A stretch of 19,167 nt of DNA from Zygnema cylindricum. Taxonomy: Eukaryota; Streptophyta; Zygnematophyceae; Zygnematales; Zygnemataceae. This document shows, in pieces, positions 1-8,300 of the stretch. Under the pieces are notes generated by a model. That model ran no database searches. It was not told the origin of the DNA and saw only the letters and a list, made by a program, of their open reading frames with translations. Position 1 is the first letter of the stretch. Every line of letters begins with the position of its first letter. The DNA lies in assembly GCA_037447655.1 (NCBI GenBank), contig JBBHKE010000751.1, forward strand, positions 1 through 19,167. Direction: 5' to 3'. Position numbers and translations under genes: made by a program.

Positions 1-176
1 TTGGTTGTCGAATCAAATGACAACTTACAGATGACAAGTATGATTTTTTTTTTTTATGCCTCCATTTAGAATAAACCGTAACGCTAATACATGTTATTTT
101 CGTCGACGTTGACCCTATTAACTGTTATTTTGAGAATTACTACAACCGGAAAGCAATCAATTTAGCATTAAGGGTG
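1..176. other. Unclassified flank left of element B
   Basis: This short AT-rich stretch lies outside the left target-site duplication of the oldest copia element. It has a 13-T run near position 48 and no credible ORF. I do not see the repeat motifs of the right end of the window in it. It is presumably the pre-insertion host sequence. Confidence 0.4.
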
Positions 177-181
177 AAGTT
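177..181. repeat. Left target-site duplication of element B (AAGTT)
   Basis: The five bases AAGTT directly precede the TGTAGAAATC start of the left LTR. The same five bases directly follow the ...TTGCA end of the right LTR at 16678-16682. A 5-bp duplication is the usual size for Ty1/copia integrase. A chance match of five bases is about 1 in 1000, so this supports 182-16677 as one ancient insertion, later split by others. Confidence 0.8.
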
Positions 182-1246
182 TGTAGAAATCGATGGTTCT
201 TTTATTATTTTCTATTTCTAAATTGGAATACAAAAAGAAGCCAAGGCAGTTTGCCTCTAACTTCTCTCTCCAACTCCCACACTTGTTGCAGTCACTGAGA
301 AGTTCGAGAGGAAGCTAGAGCCATGGCTACCTAGGCTATCCACAGGTTTAAGGGAAATAAATTAGTTGATTTACGGATAGGTAAGTATATTTGCTAAAAG
401 GAGTATGTCGGAACCAGAATGTGATATGGGTACCTGCCGAGCGTCAGAACACCGGTAGCAGGTAGACTTATCTGTTAAGTCTAGACAAAAAGATACATAC
501 TATAAGGTTTGATATTTATTTAAATGTTGCCACGTAGGAAAATTCATTTAACGGCGGATGTTTACAGATACATAGATCCACTTATGTAAAAGTACGAATT
601 TTGGAATGGATAAGAAACAAGTACCGCGCATTTAGTTTCTTTTACGAAACAAATACCGCACAAGCATTTATCACGGCTACGATTAAAATCTGCATTTAAT
701 CGGACGGCCGAAAAGAAAGCCGAGATCGCGGAAGAGATTCTCGGAAGTTTGTGGTCATTGCCACATCGGAAGACACGTGGCACAATTACGTTGGATCGCG
801 GCATCTCTAAGGATTACGGAACCGAATTTGGATATGACATGTGTCGACAATTAAGCCATGTTGTATAATATATGTACATAAAGTACACCGGAATCTGTAC
901 TTTTGTGTGCGGCACTGTAATATAATTGATTCCGTACATTAGTAGATAGAGTTTAAGAGAGGGATAGGACTTAGAAATAATTAGTAGATATGACCCTCTC
1001 TTCAGAGAGCTTTTGTACAAAAGGTCAACTTTGACCCTCCATAACTTACAGCTCAGGGGAGCAAATTCATAGATTCTTTTTGCAATTGACTCAAGGGAGT
1101 CTTAACTTCACAGGGGTAAAGGTGGTCAGAGTTTTTTTTTGACAGGGTGGCAGTTATTCGTGGTGAAAGACTAAGGGGTCAGGGTTATCCTACAGGCTTC
1201 GTGTGAGCTGCTTACTCTAAGGTTCTATGGAGGTCTCGAAGTTGCA
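182..1246 (+). repeat. 5' LTR of element B (1065 bp)
   Basis: It starts TGTAGAAATCGATGG and ends GTTGCA, directly followed by the PBS. It aligns along its whole length with the LTR at 15614-16677 and, inverted, with 2605-3644. A G-box (CACGTG) lies at 774-779 inside a block conserved in all LTRs of the window. The last 20 bases (1227-1246) carry the gag ATG and the first six codons plus two bases, so the LTR is partly coding. No confident TATA box was found. Transcription start and polyadenylation sites must also lie within it but cannot be placed from sequence. Confidence 0.88.
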
Positions 1247-1640
1247 GCTTATGGGCCCACCATCTACGATGCCCATATTCCATGGAGTTGGATTCATATA
1301 CTGGGAAAGTATGATGAGAGGAGCTCTATGTGAGAAACGGTTTTGGGGAATAGTGAGTGGACGGGTGAGGTGTCGATCCAGTCTTCGGATACCTCCGGGG
1401 TTTGCAGAAGGCAAATTCACTGGAGATGCCCATCCATCTTCAACAGTGGAGACAAAGGAAGGAGAGGTGGTGGACAAAGGAAAGGAGAAGGAGACAACTA
1501 CACCAATAGCAACCAGTTCGGCATTCATGTCACCTATTCCGAGGAACGAGGAGAATGATACTGATACCTGGGACTTCAAAAATATGGCCGCAAAGCACTT
1601 CATCCTCCGCCATCTTACTCAAGGACTTGCATGTCCTCAT
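1227..1640 (+). pseudogene. Element B gag, N-terminal remnant
   Basis: This in-frame stretch of 138 codons parallels residues 1-137 of the intact Gag-Pol of element A. Landmarks are MEVSKLQLMGPP at the start, then a block with FIYWE, GALCEKRFWGIVSG, and NMAAKHFILRHLTQGL near the end. It corresponds to the N-terminal copia Gag region that packages element RNA in virus-like particles. The ATG lies in the 5' LTR and codons 7-12 read through the primer binding site. The frame is open until a foreign insertion begins at about 1641; the ORF then runs on to 1772 in unrelated sequence. Gag resumes at 2494. It is non-functional because it lacks the rest of Gag and the zinc knuckle. Confidence 0.85.
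1247..1261 (+). other. Primer binding site of element B (translated, internal tRNA-iMet type)
   Basis: GCTTATGGGCCCACC follows the LTR with no spacer. It matches the element A site at 14 of 15 positions and is complementary to the plant initiator tRNA-Met anticodon stem-loop (GGUGGGCCCAUAACC) except at one base. The usual plant copia PBS, complementary to the tRNA 3' end (TGGTATCAGAGC), is absent here. The site is read in frame as Leu-Met-Gly-Pro-Pro within gag. Confidence 0.8.
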
Positions 1641-2492
1641 TTTTTTTGTTCTGAGACAATTGCTGGTACTGAAGATGAAGAAAAAGCAGCAGTAGTAGTC
1701 ATTGTAGAACAAAACAAGAGAGGAAGCTTCCACAAATACCAATGGCAAAACATCAACTTTGACATACAATAACTTTCAACACACGAACACAATAGTCCTA
1801 AAAGTCTAACATAGTTTAGATATCATACAAAGGAACACACACATTAAATTTCATTTAATTATGCTAACAGATCTTTGAGATATTTAGAGTTGAATTTGCA
1901 TAAAACTAAGTGTACAGTTTTTCATATCATTTTTTCCTTATGAATCAAAATTTACTAACTCCTACTTCTATACACTGAAACTACACTAAGTTTACGGAGG
2001 CATTCCAGCCGTACATCTAACATTTTAACACAACAAATACTATGAGTATACCTGTATACTGAAGGTTTGTCATAAATCACATTCTCAATACTAAACTACT
2101 AATTCACTACAAACAAAATTATGTTCTACCAAATATTTATACCGAAGTTCCGACAACTTAAAGTGATAGTGATCTAGTCATGCCTCGTCACGATTTGTTG
2201 GCGGCGGCAGTCAGCCGTCCAATTAGAGGATTTGGCACCATAGATCAGACTTCACAAAGTACCGTTGTCCCGCCAAATTTCCGTACGTCCACGGAGGACA
2301 TACTCTCGCATTCTCTCAAGTGACGACACGTGTCCCAAATGTGAATGAACCGTGAACTCCTAACTTCACTGTCACACTAATTTTTGGTAAGTACTGAACC
2401 GAACTCAACCAAAAAAATTATTAAGTCCTGAAAAGCTCTCTCTCTTTCACAGCTAAGAGATAGAGAGGACGAAAGCTTTCTAAAAACAACAA
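1641..2492. mobile_element. Unclassified ~850-bp insertion in element B gag (solo LTR or captured promoter?)
   Basis: B's gag frame is coherent up to Pro-His at 1640 and again from Leu-Gln at 2494, while the DNA between has no relation to copia coding sequence. Its left edge is an eight-T run. Sequence from 1647 begins TGTTC and ends ...CAACA at 2491, which would suit an old solo LTR of another family, but a clean duplication is lacking (only ATTT, 1639-1642 and 2492-2495). On the minus strand it looks promoter-like: CACGTG at 2327-2332, a GCC-rich box near 2200-2210 and TATAAATA at 2134-2141. A captured host promoter or a retroposed fragment with a short A-tail are alternatives. Its small ORFs look spurious. 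Confidence 0.55.
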
Positions 2493-2493
2493 T

Positions 2494-2604
2494 TTGCAGG
2501 TAGAAAGGGCATCCGATCTTTAGATGGATATCATAGAGATGTACCAAAGTGGTACGATTCAGCAACACCAGTTGGGTGATCAGAAAGTTAAGAAGTATGT
2601 ATAC
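2494..2604 (+). pseudogene. Element B gag, second remnant
   Basis: Reading from 2494 gives a peptide parallel to residues 138-174 of element A's Gag; the stretch GTIQQHQLGDQKV matches A's GTIQELQLAEQKL. A UAG at 2521-2523 replaces the conserved Trp codon of the A motif AEELW, a one-base change. The remnant stops abruptly at 2604, where the LTR of element C begins. This shows that C inserted into B's gag and that the 1641-2492 segment is a separate insertion. Confidence 0.8.
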
Positions 2605-3644
2605 TGCAGCTTTGAGACCTCCATTGGACCTTAGAGTAAGCAGCTCACACGAAGCCTCTAGGATAACCCTAACCCCTTAGTCTTTCACCACGAATAACTG
2701 CCACCCTGTCAAACAAAAACTCTGACCACCTTTACCCTTGTGAAGTTAAGACTCCCTTGAGTCAATTGCAAAAAGAATCTCTTAATTTGTTTTGGTGAAG
2801 TTATGGAGGTCGGTTGACCTTCTTTACCGAAGCCTTGAATCATCTACTAATTATTTCGGTCTATCCCTTGGAAACTCTATCTACTAATGTACGGCACCAA
2901 ATATATTACACTGCCGCACACAAAAGTACAGATGCAGGTGTACTTTATGTACGGATATTGTACAACATGGCTTAATTGTCGACACAGGTCATATCTAGAT
3001 TCGGTTCCGTAATCCTTGGAGATGCCGCGATCCAACGTAATTGTGCCACGCGTCTTTCGATGTGGCGATGAACACAAATTGCCGAGAATCTCTTCCGTGA
3101 TCTCGGCTTTCTTTTCCGCCGTCCGATTGAATGCAGATTTTAATCGTAGCCGTCATAAATACTTGTGCGGTATTTGTTTTGTAAAACAAACAAAATGCGC
3201 GGTACTCGTTTCTTTTTTATACCGTAATACGTACTTTTACCTAAGTGGATCTATGTATCTGTAAACATCCGCCGTTAAATGAATTTTCCTACGTGGCAAC
3301 ATTTAAATAAATATCAAACCCTCTAGTACGTATCATTCTGTCTAGACTTAACGAAAACGTCTACCGGCTACCGGCCTTCTGAACGTCAGTAGGTCCTTAG
3401 ATCAAATCTTGGTTCCGACATACTCCTTTTAGCAAATAAACCTACCTATCCGTAAATCAACTAATTTATTTCCCGTAAACCTCTGGATAGCCTAGGTAGC
3501 CATGGCTTTAGCTTCCTCTCCAACTTCTCAGTGACTGCAACAAGTGTGGGAGTTAGAGAGAGAATTTAGAGGCAGACTGCCTCTGCTTCTTTCTGTATTC
3601 CAATTTAGACCTAGAAAATAATAAAAGAACCATCGATTTCTACA
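2605..3644 (-). repeat. 3' LTR of element C (1040 bp, inverted)
   Basis: This is the reverse complement of a B-type LTR: on the plus strand it starts TGCAGC and ends CGATTTCTACA. It matches 182-1246 and 15614-16677 throughout, apart from a region near 2780-2870 (the end of the LTR in the element's sense) where C differs in length and sequence from both B LTRs. The CACGTG found in the other LTRs reads CACGCG here. It retains an in-LTR ATG followed by Glu-Val-Ser-Lys-Leu and 20 nt from ATG to LTR end, as in B. Read past the LTR into B's gag, that frame stops after a few codons. Confidence 0.85.
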
Positions 3645-3656
3645 CTTACCCTAATT
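3645..3656 (-). other. Degenerate polypurine tract of element C
   Basis: In the element's sense this reads about AATTAGGGTAAG between the pol stop codon (3657-3659) and the LTR. The intact tract in A and B is AAAATAAGGGGAG. The position is correct but several bases have drifted, in keeping with the decay of this copy. Confidence 0.6.
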
Positions 3657-4339
3657 CTAGTCAATCTTTAATTTCATACCACACTTCTCTTTGCAGAAAA
3701 TTAGCTTAGGGGAAGGCACAAGTTTGGTCATCATATCTGCTACCATCTCGCTATCTGGTCTATACTCTAAACTAATTAATTTGTTTTCTACTTTCTCTCT
3801 AACAAAGCTGAGTTTAATGTCCATGTGTTTAGCTCTAAAATGATGTTTAGGATTGGTAGAAAAAGCGATTGCTGCCTGATTATCACAAAAAAAATTATGC
3901 ACACCACTCTAAAGGTGACCAAGCTCACCAAGCAAAGACTTGACCCATATAAATTCTTTTACAGCACACAAAAGGCTATATACTCAGCCTCCATGAAGGA
4001 CTGAGCAATAACCTTTTGCTGTTTGCTACTCTAACAAAAAGCCCTCTCACCCACATATAATACATATCCAGAAGTACATCTCCTCATCGGAGCATCACCA
4101 TAACTAGCATCACTCCAAGTTGTGATGTCAGTATTCTCCCCACCCAAATGCAACCATAAATCCCTAGTCCCTATCAAATATCTAAGGACTCTCTTAGCTA
4201 CCTCCCAATCCTTCTTAGTGGGAGCATTTAGACTTCTACTTAGAACTCCTATAGCCGTAGCTAAAATTCGGCCGGGTACAATTCATAAATAGATTAGGCT
4301 TCCCAATACTTGCCTGTAAGGATAGTTTGCATGAAATTC
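3657..4339 (-). pseudogene. Element C pol, RNase H C-terminal remnant
   Basis: Reading leftward, this encodes the end of RT and the RNase H domain. 3657-3902 is an open stretch with FCDNQAAIAF, KHMDIKLSFVREKV and MVADMMTKL, matching the last ~80 residues of A's polyprotein (RNase H catalytic Asp in the CDNQ motif). Upstream parts (GYVLYVG, the Trp-Ser-Asp-Ala-Ser block, GVLSRS) are recognisable only with frame changes and stops. At 4339/4340 it is cut by element A; the continuation is at 10761. 4073-4339 is also the first part of a sequence repeated at 11597. Confidence 0.8.
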
Positions 4340-4344
4340 AGTTC
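4340..4344. repeat. Left target-site duplication of element A (AGTTC)
   Basis: AGTTC lies directly left of the TG end of A and recurs directly right of its CA end (10756-10760). Removing A plus one copy rejoins C's RT/RNase H sequence. The duplicated unit 2, around 11860-11880, carries a close uninterrupted version of this target. Confidence 0.9.
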
Positions 4345-5378
4345 TGCAATTCTGTGTCCTCCATTGGACTACAGAATACAGGAAGCCTCTAGATAGTATT
4401 TAACTAACCCACTTCAAGCCACAACCACTACTGCCCAAGAAGGCAAACTGACAATTTGACTGCACCCCTGTGTAGCCTGGACTCCCCTGAGTCCGTAGAA
4501 AAAAGAATCACTGAAAAAGGCCAACCAGGCGATTAGTTATGAGGCAGTAAAAATGCCAATTTGTACAAACTCTCAAAGGGAGAGGTGACCACCTACCAAA
4601 ATTTTCTAAGTCCTGATTCTCTCTAATAACTCCTATCTACTGAAGTACGGACCAATCAGATTACTGTATCGTACACAAAAGTACTACTGCCGATGTACCT
4701 TTTGTACGGCCTATGTACGACAAGGCTATTAAGTGGACGCGTGTCCGCTTTTCACTCGTCCGTACGTTCCTCGGAATTCTTATGACCGAATGTCATCTCT
4801 CCACGTGTCTCCAGATTATGCCACGTCACAAAACGCCAAAGTGACCACTCCGGGATTTCGGTGATGATGTGCGCCGTTGGATTTTATGCGAAACGCAATC
4901 TTAGCCGTAATAAATACTTGCGCGATATTTGTTCCGATGTCTAAATAAAATGCGCGGTATCCGTTTTGAATTAGCGTCGTACGACGTACTATATAAAACT
5001 GAATCTATGTGCGTCGTACACAGTTCTAGTTAAATGGATTTAATTCTTCCTAACTAAATATATATCTATCACATACCATAGCACTTAGCATTGGTCCTAG
5101 TCTATTTAGGATAAAGCTGACCGCTACCGGTCGACTTGACGAACCGTAGGTACCGGGATCAAATCTCTCATCCGTCAAGTATATTTTTAGTAACCTACTA
5201 AAAATAGCTGTCTGTTGAACTAAAGGCAGCCATGGATCAACCTCTCTCTCTTACCTTCAGTGACTACAACAAGTATGGGAGCTAGAGAGCGAGGTGGAGG
5301 CAGGCTGTCCGTCCTTTTTCCTTTTATTAAAACATATTTAAACCTAGAAAATACTATAGAAATCTATAGATTTCAACA
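4345..5378 (-). repeat. 3' LTR of element A (1034 bp)
   Basis: On the plus strand it starts TGCAATTCTG and ends TTTCAACA. It equals the LTR at 9722-10755 except for one base (4942). A CACGTG lies at 4802-4807, in a block also seen in the B/C LTRs. The start codon of the gag reading frame (minus strand, near 4362-4364) is present in this copy too, but downstream translation would reach a stop after eight codons, just outside the element. Confidence 0.95.
4989..4998 (+). promoter_or_regulatory. TATA-like box on the strand opposite element A
   Basis: CTATATAAAA lies just downstream of the perfect palindrome GTCGTACGAC (4976-4985) on the plus strand. The same pair recurs in the other LTR at 10353-10362 and 10366-10375. 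It fits a plant TATA box but points antisense to gag-pol. In the element's sense I see only a weaker TATATAT-type run (plus-strand 10434-10442 and the equivalent in this LTR). Function is a guess from the motif alone. Confidence 0.2.
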
Positions 5379-5391
5379 CTCCCCTTATTTT
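5379..5391 (-). other. Polypurine tract of element A
   Basis: In the element's sense the tract is AAAATAAGGGGAG, directly after the TAG stop and directly before the TG of the 3' LTR. It primes plus-strand DNA synthesis in copia elements. The tract is base-for-base the same as in element B (15601-15613), although the adjoining LTRs differ considerably. Confidence 0.92.
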
Positions 5392-8300
5392 CTAGTCTAA
5401 TTTTAATTTTTCTTTCAACCCACATTTTTCCCGACAATATTTTAGTTTAGGAGAGGGCACAGGTTTGGTCATCATGTCAGCCACCATTTCTTCATCAGGT
5501 CTATACACAAGATTTAAAATTTTGTTTTCAACTTTTTCTCTTACGAAGCTTAATCTTATGTCCATATGTTTTGCTTTGAAATGATGTTTTGGATTGGCTG
5601 CGATTGCGATTGCAGCTTGATTATCGCAAAAGATTTCATGCACTCCCTCCTTCATATATCCCAGTTCTTGCAATAATGACTTCACCCACATTAGTTCTTT
5701 CACAGCAGAACAAGACGCCATATACTCAGCCTCCATAGTAGACTGAGCAACCACCTTTTGTTGCTTACTGCTCCAACAGCAAGCACCTTCCCCAACATAC
5801 AACACATACCCAGAAGTGCATCGTCTCATAGGTGCGTCCCCATAACTGGCATCACTCCAAGTAGTGATGTCAGTGTGCTCCCCTCCCAAATGCAACCATA
5901 ACTCTCTAGTTCCCACCAGATATCTCATGACTCTCTTGGCTGCCTCCCAATCCCTCTTCCTAGGATCATTAAGACTCCTACTGAGTACACCAACTGCCGC
6001 CGCTATGTCCGGCCTGGTACAGTTCATAAAATAGATTAAGCTTCCTACGACCTGTCTATAAGGGATAGACTTCATGAATTCTCTTTCCTCTGGACTCATC
6101 TGATCGTCTAAGATCATCACTCCTCCTTCTACACTCCCATCACTTCCTTTTTTCAAGTCCATGGGAGTGGTACAACTGTTAGCATTTTCCATCTGGAATT
6201 TCTCAAGCATATTACCTATTGCTTCTTTCTGAGTAAGTCTGATAATCTTCTTCCCCCTATCTCTTTCCATTTGGATCCCCAAAATATATTTTGCCTCCCC
6301 TAAATCCTTCATATCAAATTTGCCCCTAAGATCTTTCTTTAGCCTATTGATATTCTCTAAAGACTTACTTAACACAAGCAGATCATCCACATAAATTGCA
6401 ATAAAAATGACACCATTCTCATCTTCAAACATATAGATAGAATGATCAGAGCTGATCCGGATGTATCCCAGATCGGTGAGAAACTCATCTAGTTTCTTAT
6501 TCCACTGTCGGGGAGCCTGTTTCAGTCCATATAAGGACTTTATGAGCCTGCACACTTTGCTCTCTTCTCCTTCTTCCACAAACCCCTCGGGTTGCCTCAT
6601 AAAAATTTCTTCCTCTAACTCACCATTAAGAAAAGCAGTCTTAATATCCATCTGGTGAATTTCCATGTCTTCCGCTGCGGCCAGACTGAGGAGAATCCTT
6701 ACTGATGGGAACCGAACAACTGGAGCAAAGGTCTCCTCATAGTCAATCCCCTCCTTTTGGGTGAACCCCTTTGCTACCAATCGAGCCTTATACCTCTCAA
6801 TTGTATTATCTGGGTTCAGTTTTAGTTTAAATACCCATTTACATCCAATAGGTTTTCTGTCTGGAGGGCAATCCGCTAGTTCCCAAGTATTTGCTTCCAT
6901 GATAGAAGCCATCTCATCATTTATGGCCCTAATCCATCTTTCTTTCTCTGGACTATTCACTGCCTCTAAGTAAGACTGAGGCTCATCTGGGTGAGATAGC
7001 TTAGTTACCTTATGGGCAGCTTGTTTTTCCTGTATCCTTTTGCTGCTCCTCCTTCCTCCCTCAAACTCCGAAGCTGGAATGGATGGAAGTCTTGGATTTC
7101 TTCTCACTGTCTCATCGGCTCCCCTGTCCATAAAAACCGTATCTTGTCCCGCTTCTTCCATCTCCTCGAAGTCCATAGGAGTATGTGAGGTTTCCGGTGA
7201 GTCTCTTATATCTTCGATCTCCCCTGAGTCTGTAATCACAGTTTCACTCATGTCTTTTTCGGGAACGACTGAGTTCTCCTCATTTTCGGACTCAAATCTG
7301 ATCCTTATCCTTTTTGTATATTTGAAGGGGTCAAATGACTTCCCTTCATCCATGACAACTAAGTGTTTGACCAGAATGATATCTTTCTTTGCTAAGTCAT
7401 AGACTCTATATCCCTTAACATCCTCATCATATCCCACAAAGTATCCAGGTTTTCCCTTAGCATCTAGTTTCCAGTTTTTCCTATCCGTATCAAGACTGTA
7501 AACTTGGCTACCAAATACTTTAAGGTGTGAGATATCTGGTTTCCTTCCAACCCATCTCTCATAAGGTGTCACTCCCTTTACAGCTGAGGTAAGGACTCTA
7601 TTTTTAATATAGTTTGCACAGTTCATTGCTTCTGCCCAAAATCTCTTTCCTATTTTCTTGTCTGCCAACATACTGCATGCACTATCTCCTAGTGTTCGAT
7701 TCAACCTCTCAGCTACCCCATTTTGTTCCGGGTTATATGGTACAGTTTTCTGGTGCTGCACTCCCTCATCTCTCAAATATTCCTCAAACTCGTTAGAGGT
7801 ATATTCCCCCCCATTATCACTCCTTATCCTCTTAATGGGGGTTTCATGCAACTTCTCACTCCAAGCTTTATATTCTTTGAAGTAAGTTGATGCTTCAGAC
7901 TTATTTTTCAGAAAGTAGACTCTAGAGTATCTAGACCAATCATCAGTTATTGTCATCATAAATCTTTTTCCTCCAACCGAAGGTACTTTTGCAGGTCCCC
8001 AAATATCTGTGTGGACCAAATCTAACACTTTCTCACCTCTATATGTGGCGGCTTTGGGAAAGGGAAGTCTGTGAGCCTTACCTTGAGCACAACCACTACA
8101 ATCATCCATCATTTCATTATCCCCAAACTGAATGCCATCTACTACCCCAAGCTTTTTCATTTCCCTTAACCTATCAAAATGTACATGCCCCAACCGCTTA
8201 TGCCAAATCATCATCTTAGGGACACCAACATAGTAAGCATTCTTCTTTTCATTACTCAAGTTAAGCCTAAACATTCCTTGGCTACCCTTATCTGCTGTGA

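Noticed and set aside
562-804. Similar ~80-codon frames in LTRs (562-804 minus, 3016-3264 plus, 15993-16235 minus)
   Set aside because: They recur only because they lie in the same LTR block, run antisense to the element, and show no domain. The frames are bounded differently in each copy and are absent from A's LTRs.
182-3644. LTR 182-1246 looked closer to the inverted LTR 2605-3644 than to 15614-16677, suggesting that the outer LTRs are not a true pair
   Set aside because: Parts of the LTR end do favour that pairing, but both outer LTRs share a block (near 1000-1075 and 16420-16500) that the inverted LTR lacks, and they have matching AAGTT duplications. The simplest reading remains one element B.
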